Shown here in pieces: positions 23,450-32,154 of a stretch of DNA of 64,000 nucleotides. Below the pieces are notes generated by a model. That model had not been told where the DNA came from. It saw only the letters and a list, made by a program, of their open reading frames with translations, and made no database searches. Every line of letters begins with the position of its first letter. The stretch's first letter is position 1. Origin of the DNA: UBA2658 sp964617335 (GTDB lineage Bacteria > Bacillota > Clostridia > Oscillospirales > Oscillospiraceae); NCBI GenBank assembly GCA_964617335.1, contig CAZTXG010000004.1:15098-79097 (forward strand), written 5' to 3'. The translations under genes were made by a program, and so were the position numbers.

Positions 23450-24985
23450 TTGGAAGAAAAAACAGCCGTCATTAAAATGAGGAATATAACAAAATCCTTT
23501 GGCAGTGTTCTTGCTAACGACAAGGTTTGGCTGGACATTTACAAAGGTGAAATTTTAGCGCTTTTAGGTGAAAACGGCAGCGGTAAAACCACTCTTATGA
23601 ATATGCTCTCCGGCATTTACTATCCGGATGCCGGTCAAATTTTTATTGGGGAAAACGAGGTTTCCATTCGAAGCCCCAAAGATGCATATGATTTGGGCAT
23701 CGGTATGATACACCAGCACTTTAAGCTTGTGGATGTGCTTACTGCAGCCGAAAATATAATTCTCGGAATGCCGGGAAAGGGTCTTTTGGACATGGTGGAA
23801 GTGAACGAGAAAATTCGTTCCATCTGTTCCCTTTACGGCTTTGATGTTGACCCAAAGCAGAAGATATATGATATGTCGGTTTCCCAGAAGCAGACGGTTG
23901 AGATTGTCAAAGTGCTGTATAGGGGTGCCGATATTCTCATTCTAGACGAGCCTACAGCCGTTTTAACTCCTCAGGAAACAGACAAGCTTTTTGCCATCCT
24001 GCGGAAAATGCGTGACGACGGAAAGGCCGTTATTATCATAACCCACAAGCTCCATGAGGTGGAGGATCTGTCTGACAGAGTTGCCATACTTCAGCGCGGG
24101 CGCTTTGTGGGAGACACCCTTACAAAAGACACGACTGCCGCCGAAATGACCAATATGATGGTTGGTCATCCGGTTGTTTTAAATATTGAGCGGCCTAAGC
24201 CGAAGAATGTTAAAGAGCGCCTTCGTGTAGAAAACCTAAGCATACGGGATATTGATGGAGTGAAAAAGCTTGACGATGTATCCTTTTCTGTGGGAAGCGG
24301 CGAAATTCTTGGCATTGCCGGCATTTCCGGCTGCGGACAAAAGGAGCTTTTAGAGGCAATTGCCGGGCTTCAGCCGGCGGAATCCGGCAGCATTTTTTAT
24401 ATAGACACCGAAACAGGAGAAAAAGAACCCCTTATTGGAAAAAAGCCTAGAGAAATCAGCGCCATGGGTGTTGCCCTCTCCTTTGTTCCCGAGGACAGAC
24501 TGGGTATGGGTCTTGTTGGGAACATGGACCTTACGGATAATATGATGCTGCGCTCTTTCCGGCGGGGAAAGTCCATTTTTGCCGACCGGAAATCTCCCAG
24601 AGAACTTGCACGCCGTGTTGTAACAGAGCTTTCCGTTAACACTCCCGGTGTGGACACTCCAGTTAGAAAGCTCTCTGGCGGAAACGTCCAAAAAATTCTT
24701 GTAGGCAGGGAAATTTCTTCTGCCCCCACGGTTCTTATGACGGCCTATGCCGTCCGAGGCCTGGACATTAATTCCTCCTATACGATTTATGACCTTATAA
24801 ATCAGCAGAAGCAAAAAGGCGTTGCAGTTATTTTTGTAGGCGAGGATTTGGACGTTTTGGTGGAGCTTTGCGACAGAATTCTTGTTCTATGCGGCGGCAA
24901 GGTCAGCGGTATTGTTCAGGGAAGCGAAACAGATAAACGAGAAATCGGCCGTATGATGACAAGTTTAGGAGGTGAAAAGCAGTGA
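23450..24985 (+). CDS. Nucleoside ABC transporter, double ATP-binding protein
   Basis: The 511-residue protein has two ABC domains, as in YufO/NupO and RbsA. The first has Walker A GENGSGKT near residue 41 and Walker B ILILDEPTAVLT, with an MSVSQKQ signature. The second has a modified Walker A (ISGCGQKE), signature LSGGNVQK, and VRGLD in place of a standard Walker B end, as is normal for the second half in this family. The start is TTG at 23450 behind GAGGAG. It overlaps the first permease by four bases. Confidence 0.93.
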   Translation: MEEKTAVIKMRNITKSFGSVLANDKVWLDIYKGEILALLGENGSGKTTLMNMLSGIYYPDAGQIFIGENEVSIRSPKDAYDLGIGMIHQHFKLVDVLTAAENIILGMPGKGLLDMVEVNEKIRSICSLYGFDVDPKQKIYDMSVSQKQTVEIVKVLYRGADILILDEPTAVLTPQETDKLFAILRKMRDDGKAVIIITHKLHEVEDLSDRVAILQRGRFVGDTLTKDTTAAEMTNMMVGHPVVLNIERPKPKNVKERLRVENLSIRDIDGVKKLDDVSFSVGSGEILGIAGISGCGQKELLEAIAGLQPAESGSIFYIDTETGEKEPLIGKKPREISAMGVALSFVPEDRLGMGLVGNMDLTDNMMLRSFRRGKSIFADRKSPRELARRVVTELSVNTPGVDTPVRKLSGGNVQKILVGREISSAPTVLMTAYAVRGLDINSSYTIYDLINQQKQKGVAVIFVGEDLDVLVELCDRILVLCGGKVSGIVQGSETDKREIGRMMTSLGGEKQ

Positions 24986-26079
24986 ACACTAGGCTTAAAG
25001 AACCCTTTGTGCGCATAACAAAAAGGGAGGACACTCCACTAGTAAAAGCCTGGGGCATAAGACTTTTTTCCCTGCTTTTGGCCCTTGTTACCTGTGCGGG
25101 AATAATTTATCTCATAGTAAAGCTAAACCCCTTAAAAGTCTATGTCGCCATGTGGGAGGGGGCCTTCGGCACCTCAAAGCGCTCCTGGATAACGGCAAGA
25201 GATACCATGATGCTTCTTTGCATAGGTGTGGGTCTTGCCCCTGCTTTTAAGATGCGTTTTTGGAACATTGGAGCAGAGGGGCAAATTCTTGCCGGCGGAC
25301 TTGCAACAGCCGCCTGCATGATTTACTTCGGCTCATCTATGCCCACCTGGGCTCTTCTTATAGTCTCATTTGCGGCAAGCTGCATTGCAGGGGCCCTCTG
25401 GGGCTTTGTTCCAGCCGCCTTTAAGGCAAGATTTGACACCAACGAAACCCTTTTTACCCTTATGATGAATTATGTGGCCATTCAGCTTACGTCTTTTTTC
25501 ATAACAAAATGGGAAAACCCCATAGGCTCAAATACCGTGGGCATCATAAATCAGTCTACAAAGGCCGGTTGGCTGCCCCCTTTTCTGGGTCAGCAATATA
25601 TGCTTAATGTCATTATAGTTATGACCCTCACAATAGCGGTTTACATTTATCTGCGCTGGTCAAAGCACGGCTATGAGATAGCGGTTGTAGGCGAAAGTGA
25701 GCGCACCGCTAAATATATAGGCATAAATGTTAAAAAGGTTGTCATCCGCACTGTGGCTCTCTCCGGCGGTCTTTGCGGTGTTGCAGGTTTTCTTGCGGTT
25801 TCCGGCGCCTCACACACTATTTCCACAAATACGGCCGGAGGCAGGGGTTTTACAGCCATCATAGTTGCCTGGCTTGCAAAGTTTAACCCCCTTGTGATGC
25901 TTTTTGTGTCACTGCTCCTTGCCTTTTTACAAAAGGGCGCTGTGGAAATTGCCTCCCGCTATGACCTTAACGACTATGCCTCCCAGATGATTACAGGCAT
26001 TATACTGTTTTTCATTTTAGGCAGCGAGTTTTTCATAAACTATAAGCTTATTTTCCGCAGTAAAAAGGAGGTAAACTGA
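24982..26079 (+). CDS. Nucleoside ABC transporter permease (YufP/NupP-like)
   Basis: A 365-residue membrane protein of the BPD_transp_2 group with about 9-10 membrane segments. GAEGQILAGGLA and the EAA-like YEIAVVGESERTAKYIGI loop contact the ATPase. GTG at 24982 follows AGGAGGTG and overlaps the ATPase stop. It works with the 26081-27052 permease as a heterodimer. Confidence 0.92.
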   Translation: MNTRLKEPFVRITKREDTPLVKAWGIRLFSLLLALVTCAGIIYLIVKLNPLKVYVAMWEGAFGTSKRSWITARDTMMLLCIGVGLAPAFKMRFWNIGAEGQILAGGLATAACMIYFGSSMPTWALLIVSFAASCIAGALWGFVPAAFKARFDTNETLFTLMMNYVAIQLTSFFITKWENPIGSNTVGIINQSTKAGWLPPFLGQQYMLNVIIVMTLTIAVYIYLRWSKHGYEIAVVGESERTAKYIGINVKKVVIRTVALSGGLCGVAGFLAVSGASHTISTNTAGGRGFTAIIVAWLAKFNPLVMLFVSLLLAFLQKGAVEIASRYDLNDYASQMITGIILFFILGSEFFINYKLIFRSKKEVN

Positions 26080-26080
26080 T

Positions 26081-27052
26081 ATGGCTGGATTTTTATCTCT
26101 TATTCAGGCGGCAATAGTTTTTGGAACTGTCATCCTCTTTGGCGCCATAGGCGAGATTTTAACGGAAAAGTCCGGAAGTCTTAACCTCGGCGTTCCGGGC
26201 ATCATGTATATTGGCGGCATTGCCGGTCTTGCCGGAGCCTTTTTCTATGAAAGCTCCGTAGCAGAGCCTGTGCCCCTGCTCTGCTTTTTAATTGCCCTTT
26301 TCTGCACTATTATTGCCTCCTGCCTTGCAGGGCTTCTCTACAGCTTTTTAACCATAAGCCTTAGGGCAAACCAAAATGTTACAGGTCTTACCCTCACCAT
26401 TTTCGGCTCCGGCATAGCTAACCTTTTTGGCGGTGTCATGAACAAAATGGCGGGGGGCGTAGGTCAGATTTCAGTTTCCGTAACCAGCACCGCTTATAGG
26501 ACAACTCTGCCTTTTTTCCGCGGTGTAAGCGTTTTAAGCTCTCTCGGAGTCCTTGTCTATGTGGCGGTTATTCTTGCAATTGTTATGACCTGGTTTCTAA
26601 ACCGAACAAGGGCGGGGCTTAATCTTCGTGCCGTGGGGGAAAATCCCGCAACGGCAGATGCCGCAGGTATAAAGGTTACAAAGCTTAAATATATCGCCAC
26701 CTGCACGGGAGCTGCCATAACAGGTCTTGGGGGGCTTTATTATGTTTTGGACTATATTAAAGGAACCTGGGCAAATGACGGAGGCATAGAAAAGCTTGGC
26801 TGGCTTGCCGTTGCCTTAGTTATCTTCGCCCGTTGGAAGCCCGTTCACGCTGTTTGGGGAAGTTATCTTTTCGGCGTTTTGTTCTGGCTTTATTTCTATA
26901 TCCCCGGTCTTGACAGAAGCTCTCAGGAGCTTTTCAAAATGCTGCCTTATATAGTAACTATCGCCGTTTTGGTTATAAGCTCCATGCGGCGCAGCCGTGA
27001 AAACCACCCTCCTGCTCATTTGGGTCTGCCCTATTTTCGGGAGGAGCGCTGA
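26081..27052 (+). CDS. Nucleoside ABC transporter permease (YufQ/NupQ-like)
   Basis: A 323-residue membrane protein and the second permease of the heterodimer. EKSGSLNLGVPGIMYIGG and the coupling loop LNLRAVGENPATADAAGI are typical. It begins one base after the first permease stop behind AAAGGAGG and is followed by a 14-bp terminator stem, so it closes the operon. Confidence 0.92.
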   Translation: MAGFLSLIQAAIVFGTVILFGAIGEILTEKSGSLNLGVPGIMYIGGIAGLAGAFFYESSVAEPVPLLCFLIALFCTIIASCLAGLLYSFLTISLRANQNVTGLTLTIFGSGIANLFGGVMNKMAGGVGQISVSVTSTAYRTTLPFFRGVSVLSSLGVLVYVAVILAIVMTWFLNRTRAGLNLRAVGENPATADAAGIKVTKLKYIATCTGAAITGLGGLYYVLDYIKGTWANDGGIEKLGWLAVALVIFARWKPVHAVWGSYLFGVLFWLYFYIPGLDRSSQELFKMLPYIVTIAVLVISSMRRSRENHPPAHLGLPYFREER

Positions 27053-27056
27053 AGAT

Positions 27057-27090
27057 AAGGAGCCTTTTGGTCTTTCCCAAAAGGCTCCTT
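27057..27090 (+). terminator. Terminator of the nucleoside transporter operon
   Basis: A 14-bp stem (AAGGAGCCTTTTGG with its complement) with a six-base loop. The T-run after the stem is short (ATTCT). Confidence 0.7.
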
Positions 27091-27136
27091 ATTCTCAGCT
27101 TATTTTACCTGCTTCTTTCAAAATCTACCTTTTCTC

Positions 27137-27165
27137 TTGTGCAAACAAAACTTTTGTAGTAGAAT
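27137..27165 (+). promoter_or_regulatory. Candidate promoter of the DUF5684 gene
   Basis: TTGTGC (27137-27142), 17-base spacer, TAGAAT (27160-27165), 54 bases before the start. Confidence 0.5.
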
Positions 27166-27218
27166 ATTTTTAGGATTATGAGCATCTGCTATATAAATAT
27201 TGATTTGGAGGATTTGAT

Positions 27219-27941
27219 ATGGATTATTATGATTATTACTATGCCGGCAATGATGTTTATTCTGGTATGTCTCAAGCTATGTCAGTGATTTGGATTGTCC
27301 TTCTTATCCCCGCCCTAGTTGTTTTAGGCCTTACAATAGCTGCCAACTGGAAGCTATATGAAAAAGCCGGCGAACCGGGCTGGGCAGCCATTGTTCCATT
27401 TTACAGTTCCTATACCCTTTATAAAATATCTTGGGGCAACGGCTGGTTTTTCCTTCTTGCATACATACCTTTTGTAAGCTTTGTTATCTACATAATCACA
27501 ATGGTTAAGCTTTCTCAGGCCTTTGGTAAAGACGGGGCCTGGGCTGTGGGGCTTATATTTTTAAACATCATTTTCCTTTGCATAATGGCATTTAGCAAGG
27601 ATACTCAATATGTGGGTGCAAGCGCAGCTTCTGCTGCCGCCGGCGCCGGAGGCTATTATCCCAACGGACAGCAGGGCTTCCAAAATCCATATTCCGCCGG
27701 CAACCAGAGCTACCGTCAGCCCAGCTCTCAGAATCAGGACTACTATTATCAGCCGCCTGCAGGGGCTTATCCAAACAACGGGCAAGGCGCCCCTTCTTCA
27801 AATCAGGACATCCCCTATGCAAAACCTGCGGATAGTCCTTCATCAAGTTCGGCAGCTTCCGCAAGCAGCTTTTGCTCTAACTGCGGGACACAGCTTGAAG
27901 GCGCACCAAAGTTTTGCCACAAATGCGGCAAGCCCCAATAG
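27219..27941 (+). CDS. DUF5684-like membrane protein with C-terminal zinc ribbon
   Basis: The 240-residue product has four membrane segments in its first 125 residues (WEKAGEPGWAAIVPFYSSY-like motif, typical of DUF5684 proteins), a Gly/Gln/Tyr/Pro-rich linker (about 140-210), and a C-terminal zinc ribbon with two CxxC pairs (CSNCG and CHKCG). Function unknown. The layout, a membrane domain tethered to a zinc ribbon, is common in Clostridia. GGAGG precedes the ATG. It forms its own unit between two terminators. Confidence 0.8.
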   Translation: MDYYDYYYAGNDVYSGMSQAMSVIWIVLLIPALVVLGLTIAANWKLYEKAGEPGWAAIVPFYSSYTLYKISWGNGWFFLLAYIPFVSFVIYIITMVKLSQAFGKDGAWAVGLIFLNIIFLCIMAFSKDTQYVGASAASAAAGAGGYYPNGQQGFQNPYSAGNQSYRQPSSQNQDYYYQPPAGAYPNNGQGAPSSNQDIPYAKPADSPSSSSAASASSFCSNCGTQLEGAPKFCHKCGKPQ

Positions 27942-27950
27942 AAAATAACT

Positions 27951-28000
27951 TTACCGGAAGCTTTGGCAAAGGCGCTAAAACTTCCGGTAATTTTTATTTT
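27951..28000 (+). terminator. Terminator after the DUF5684 gene
   Basis: TTACCGGAAG pairs with CTTCCGGTAA across a 20-base loop, followed by TTTTTATTTT. It separates the gene from the convergent aldolase gene. Confidence 0.85.
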
Positions 28001-28007
28001 GCTAAGC

Positions 28008-29099
28008 TTAAAAGCCCTCCGGCTCTGAACTTTCATAGGTCGTGGGTCTGTCACCATAGATTTTGCAAAGGCGCTTTATGTCGCTTATAAGAGTGTCCAC
28101 ATTTTCTTCTCTGGTTGCCCAGCTTGTTACAAAGCGTACTGCAAAATACTCGCCCTTAAGCTTTTTCCATGTGCTGAAGCTGTATAGCTTTGAAAGCTCA
28201 TTATAAATCACCCGATTTAAAATCGGAAATTGCTGGTTTGTGGGGGAGTCATAAAGAAAGTCACAGCCGCCGTTTTTAAAGGCCTCTTTTATGCGCAGGG
28301 CCTGCTCAACGGCAGTTTTGCTTATTTCAAGATATAGCCCGTCTCTAAAAAGGGTTTCAAACTGTATGCCAAGGAACCTGCCCTTGGATAAAAGTCCTCC
28401 CCTCTGCTTTATATGATAGCGGAAATCTTCCTTATATTTATCGTTTACTATGCAAACGGCCTCTCCGAACATTGCCCCAACCTTTGTGCCGCCTATATAA
28501 AAAACGTCACAAAGTTTAGCTAAATCCGCCATGAAAACGTCGTTTCCCGCTGCGGCAAGACCATATCCCAGCCTTGCTCCGTCCAGATAAAGGGGAGTTT
28601 TTCTCTCCCTGCAAACCGTTGAAAGCTCTGTTAATTCCTGCTTTGTGTATAAAAGCCCCGTCTCCGTAGGGTGGGAAATATAAACCATAGCAGGCTGGGG
28701 CATATGCTCATGGGTGGCATCGGCAAAATGCTCCATAATCACCTGACGCACCTGATTTGCAGTGATTTTTCCGTCCTTTGTGGGCAGGGCAATAACCTTG
28801 TGACCTGTGGCCTCTATGGCTCCTGTTTCATGCTCTGCAATATGCCCCTTATCAGCGCTTATAACCGCCTGATGTGGGCGCAAAATCGAGGAGATAACCG
28901 TTGTGTTAGCCTGAGTGCCGCCGACTAAAAAATGAACGTCCAAGTTGCTGTTGCCGCAGGCAAGTCTGATAATCTTTCTTGCGGTTTCGCAAAAAACGTC
29001 CTCGCCATAGCCAGCAGTTTGCTCCCTGTTGGTTTTCATAAGCGCTTCAAGAATACGCGGATGGGCCCCTTCGGCATAGTCACATTCAAATCTAATCAT
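28008..29099 (-). CDS. Low-specificity L-threonine aldolase family protein
   Basis: A PLP-dependent fold type I enzyme of 363 residues. Members split L-threonine or allo-threonine to glycine and acetaldehyde. Seen here are the N-terminal EGAHPRILEAL, the cofactor-binding LVGGTQANTTVI, the LDGARLGYGL Asp segment and the PLP lysine in YIGGTKVGAMFGEA. The start at 29099 matches the family and follows a purine-rich AGGGGGCAGGAAAG. Upstream in-frame codons run into the promoter. It is a single-gene unit. The family also holds related beta-eliminating lyases, so substrate is not certain. Confidence 0.88.
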   Translation of the reverse strand: MIRFECDYAEGAHPRILEALMKTNREQTAGYGEDVFCETARKIIRLACGNSNLDVHFLVGGTQANTTVISSILRPHQAVISADKGHIAEHETGAIEATGHKVIALPTKDGKITANQVRQVIMEHFADATHEHMPQPAMVYISHPTETGLLYTKQELTELSTVCRERKTPLYLDGARLGYGLAAAGNDVFMADLAKLCDVFYIGGTKVGAMFGEAVCIVNDKYKEDFRYHIKQRGGLLSKGRFLGIQFETLFRDGLYLEISKTAVEQALRIKEAFKNGGCDFLYDSPTNQQFPILNRVIYNELSKLYSFSTWKKLKGEYFAVRFVTSWATREENVDTLISDIKRLCKIYGDRPTTYESSEPEGF

Positions 29100-29126
29100 C
29101 TTTCCTGCCCCCTGTTTCCCTATATA

Positions 29127-29192
29127 AACCGCCTTTGCGGCGGTGATTTGCATAATATTATTAATTATATGTATTTCCAAAGCTTCTGTCAA
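29127..29192 (-). promoter_or_regulatory. Consensus promoter and leader hairpin of the threonine aldolase gene
   Basis: TTGACA (29187-29192) and TATAAT (29164-29169) on the minus strand are both perfect matches to the sigma-A consensus with a 17-base spacer. A CCGCC/GGCGG hairpin at about 29127-29145 lies in the short leader. It is followed by TTTATA, so slight attenuation is possible. Confidence 0.92.
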
Positions 29193-29407
29193 TTGGCCTT
29201 TGGTTTTTAGAGTAGATTCCTTGGCCAAAACCCCCGTGCTTTCCTCATCTGTGTAAAAAATGTCCAAATCGGTCTAGGTTAAAACCCTGCCCAGCCGGAT
29301 ACTTTCATATATCTGATTTTTTATTCGACTTTTTGTGTCTAGCGTGGTAGAATAAGCTTTGCCGCAGCGGTTTGCCGCTGCCCTTTTTGGAAGGAATGGT
29401 CACAGAA

Positions 29408-29992
29408 ATGAAAAACAGCTTTTTTGCCCTTATTTCCCGTATGAAATACATTCGCCGCTGGGGTCTAATGCGCAACAGCCTTGCTGAAAATGTCTCAGAG
29501 CACAGCCATATGACGGCTGTTTTGGCTCACAGTCTTGCCCTTATCGGCAGGGATGTTTTCGGTAAAGATGTAAATGCGGATTTATGCTCAAGCGTTGCTC
29601 TTTATCACGACGCTTCGGAAATTATAACGGGGGATTTGCCCACCCCCATAAAATACCACAACGACAAAATCAGAAGCTCCTATAAGGAAATCGAGGAAAA
29701 GGCCACCGAAACCCTTTTGGGCTTTTTACCGCCGGAGCTTCGCAGCTCATACACAGCGGTTTTTTCAAACATAGACGGGGAAACCTTGGCCTATGTTAAG
29801 GCGGCGGATAAGCTTTCAGCATATATAAAATGCATTGAGGAGCGCAAGGCAGGCAACAACGAATTTGCCTCGGCAGAGGCCCAGCTTCTTAACACCCTTA
29901 AGGAAAACCCTCTGCCGGAGCTGCATTATTTTATAGAAAATTTCATCCCCGCCTTCGAGCTTACCCTTGACGAGCTGGGCACAATGAATTAA
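29408..29992 (+). CDS. HD-domain 5'-deoxynucleotidase, YfbR-like
   Basis: YfbR enzymes remove phosphate from deoxynucleoside 5'-monophosphates. The 194-residue product has the HD-domain metal motif: the first His in ENVSEHSHMTAVLAHSLA, the HD pair in LYHDASEIITGDLPTPIKY, and the last Asp in KAADKLSAYIKCIEER. GDLPTPIKY is typical of this family. ATG at 29408 lies 12 bases after AAGGA. An ATG at 29396 would overlap that site. A weak promoter (TTCGAC, 18 bases, TAGAAT at 29324-29353) precedes it. The ACT protein gene follows after 15 bases. Confidence 0.87.
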   Translation: MKNSFFALISRMKYIRRWGLMRNSLAENVSEHSHMTAVLAHSLALIGRDVFGKDVNADLCSSVALYHDASEIITGDLPTPIKYHNDKIRSSYKEIEEKATETLLGFLPPELRSSYTAVFSNIDGETLAYVKAADKLSAYIKCIEERKAGNNEFASAEAQLLNTLKENPLPELHYFIENFIPAFELTLDELGTMN

Positions 29993-30007
29993 AGGAGTAT
30001 TCTCTTT

Positions 30008-30277
30008 ATGCGCGCATTTGTAACGGTAATCGGAAAAGACAGGGTTGGTATAATCGCCGCCGTTTGCAGCCTTCTTGCAGAGAAAAAAGTTAACATTCTA
30101 GACATCAGCCAAACCATTTTGCACGACAGCTTTACTATGATTATGCTGGTGGACGCCGCCGGCTGCGAAATTTCCTTCGAGGCTCTTTCTGCCGAGCTTT
30201 CTTCTCTGGGCGAGAGCCTTGATCTTAACATCCGCATCCAGCGTGAGGAAATTTTCAACGCTATGCACAGGATATAA
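30008..30277 (+). CDS. ACT domain-containing protein (UPF0237)
   Basis: An 89-residue protein made of one ACT domain (VTVIGKDRVGIIAAVCSLLAE at its start). ACT domains bind amino acids or other small ligands and regulate enzymes. In many Firmicutes this gene sits directly before a UPF0210 gene, as here, so the pair probably forms a functional unit. The ligand is unknown. Confidence 0.9.
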   Translation: MRAFVTVIGKDRVGIIAAVCSLLAEKKVNILDISQTILHDSFTMIMLVDAAGCEISFEALSAELSSLGESLDLNIRIQREEIFNAMHRI

Positions 30278-30290
30278 GGCGGAGCTTGTT

Positions 30291-31640
30291 ATGATAAATA
30301 AAGGTGAAATTTTACAGACCATCGAGATGATAGACCAGCAGCATCTAGACGTTCGCACCATAACCATGGGCATCTCCCTTCGTGATTGCTGCCATCCCGA
30401 CATTAAGGTTTGCAGCGAAAAAATTTACGACAAAATCTGCCGCCTTGCGGGAAACCTTGTTAAAACCGGCGAGCAAATTTCCTCGGAATTCGGCATTCCC
30501 ATTGTTAATAAGCGTGTTTCCATAACCCCCATTTCCATGGTGGCGGAGTCATGCGAGGCAGAAGATTACCTCCCCTTGGCAAAGGCTCTTGACAAGGCCG
30601 CAAAGGCTGTGGGTGTGGACTTTATCGGCGGCTACAGCGCTCTTGTCCACAAGGGCTGCACCAAAGGTGACGCTCGGCTTATCCGCAGCATACCCGAGGC
30701 CCTTGCGGAAACTGACCTTGTCTGCTCAAGCGTTAATATCGGAACCACCAGAGCCGGAATAAACATGAATGCCGTTCGTGAAATGGGTCTTATTATCCGC
30801 CGCACAGCCGAATTATCAGATGGCTTTGCCTGCGGAAAGCTTGTGATTTTTTGTAACGCTGTGGAGGATAACCCCTTTATGGCAGGGGCTTTCCACGGAG
30901 TGGGCGAGCCGGAGTGTGAAATAAACGTGGGCGTTTCCGGCCCCGGTGTGGTTTCCGAGGCCCTTAAATATTGCAAAGGTCAGCCCCTTGACATTGTTGC
31001 GGAAACCATTAAGAAAACGGCCTTTCACATAACAAGAGTAGGCCAGCTTGTAGCTCAGGAGGCCTCCCGCCGCCTGGATGTTCCCTTTGGCATTGTTGAT
31101 CTATCCCTTGCCCCAACTCCGGCAATCGGAGACAGTGTGGCGGATATTTTAGAGGAAATCGGACTTTCCAGCGTGGGCGCTCCGGGAACAACGGCGGCCT
31201 TGGCCATGCTAAACGACGCTGTTAAAAAAGGCGGTGTTATGGCAAGCTCTAATGTTGGCGGCCTTTCCGGTGCCTTTATCCCCGTTTCAGAAGATGCCGG
31301 CATGATTCGTGCCGCCATTGCCGGAAACCTAAGCCTTGAAAAGCTTGAGGCCATGACCTGCGTTTGCTCTGTGGGTCTTGACATGATTGCCATCCCCGGT
31401 GACACAAGCGCCGACACGATTTCGGGTATAATAGCCGACGAGGCGGCAATTGGTATGGTGAACAACAAAACCACGGCAGTGCGGATTATCCCCGCCATTG
31501 GCAAAACCGTGGGAGACATTATTGATTTCGGCGGACTATTAGGCAGGGCCCCCGTAATGCCGGTTAACACCTGCTCCCCCGCTCTTATGATAGCAAGAGG
31601 CGGCAGAATTCCCGCCCCCTTGCACAGCCTTAAAAACTAA
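30291..31640 (+). CDS. PFL family protein (UPF0210/DUF711)
   Basis: A 449-residue UPF0210 protein related in fold to pyruvate formate-lyase. Seen are MGISLRDCCHPDI, the KGCTKGD segment, and the Gly-rich end with FGGLLGRAPVMPVN. No glycyl-radical motif of the true PFL type is evident. The start at 30291 follows GCGGAG and is 13 bases after the ACT gene, which is its constant partner. Function is not known. Confidence 0.9.
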   Translation: MINKGEILQTIEMIDQQHLDVRTITMGISLRDCCHPDIKVCSEKIYDKICRLAGNLVKTGEQISSEFGIPIVNKRVSITPISMVAESCEAEDYLPLAKALDKAAKAVGVDFIGGYSALVHKGCTKGDARLIRSIPEALAETDLVCSSVNIGTTRAGINMNAVREMGLIIRRTAELSDGFACGKLVIFCNAVEDNPFMAGAFHGVGEPECEINVGVSGPGVVSEALKYCKGQPLDIVAETIKKTAFHITRVGQLVAQEASRRLDVPFGIVDLSLAPTPAIGDSVADILEEIGLSSVGAPGTTAALAMLNDAVKKGGVMASSNVGGLSGAFIPVSEDAGMIRAAIAGNLSLEKLEAMTCVCSVGLDMIAIPGDTSADTISGIIADEAAIGMVNNKTTAVRIIPAIGKTVGDIIDFGGLLGRAPVMPVNTCSPALMIARGGRIPAPLHSLKN

Positions 31641-31684
31641 GCCCTTTTGGGACTAATTTCCCGCCGGACAAGCAGGAGTATTAT

Positions 31685-31915
31685 ATGGAACAGCAAAAAC
31701 TTGACAGAATAAATGAGCTTGCCCGTCTTTCAAGGCAGAGGGAGCTTAGCGAAGAAGAAAAAAATGAGCAGCAGGGGCTTCGGGCAGAGTATATAGCCTC
31801 TTGGAGAAAAGGTGCCCGCCAGACCTTGGACAACACCTATGTCATAGGGCCTGACGGCATTAAAAGAAAGCTTGGGAAGAAAAATTCCAGTCTTAAAAAT
31901 TTTACCCTTATGTGA
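31685..31915 (+). CDS. DUF896 (UPF0291) family protein
   Basis: A 76-residue protein with the family's helical hairpin (RINELARLSRQRELSEEEKNEQ, in part, then LRAEYIASWRKGARQTLDN). B. subtilis YnzC is the best known relative. Function unknown. AGGAG lies upstream. The last 20 residues are basic and not part of the common core. Confidence 0.88.
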   Translation: MEQQKLDRINELARLSRQRELSEEEKNEQQGLRAEYIASWRKGARQTLDNTYVIGPDGIKRKLGKKNSSLKNFTLM

Positions 31916-31922
31916 AAAGGAC

Positions 31923-31941
31923 GCGGCAAAAGCCGCTTTCT
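31923..31941 (+). terminator. Short terminator after DUF896 gene
   Basis: GCGGC-AAAA-GCCGC followed by TTTCT, directly before the repeat element. The stem is only five pairs. Confidence 0.45.
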
Positions 31942-32104
31942 AGGGCGAGTTAACACCATCCGAAATGTACAGATTTTGAGTGGATTTTGTGTCAGGCAAG
32001 ACAAGTTTTCCCAGACATACTTCCGTATTTCAAGAAAATTTAACGCAGCATGATGCAAAATGCGCCAAAAGATGGACCTTTAGCCCTTGTGTCAACACGC
32101 CCCA
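31941..32104. repeat. 164-bp MITE-like inverted repeat, copy D of the TAGGGCG family
   Basis: The outer 16 bases of both ends match as inverted repeats in 13 of 16 positions (TAGGGCGAGTTAACAC on the left, the complement of GTGTCAACACGCCCCA on the right). The two halves stay alignable in register through to the centre, with shared ATTTTG, TCA and TTTTC blocks, so the whole element could fold into one long imperfect hairpin. It encodes nothing. It ends 50 bases before the glyS start, inside the glyS leader. Confidence 0.75.
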
Positions 32105-32154
32105 ATATAAAAATTCCCCATGGCCGCCAGCTATGGGTAAAGGAGCTTACAAAA

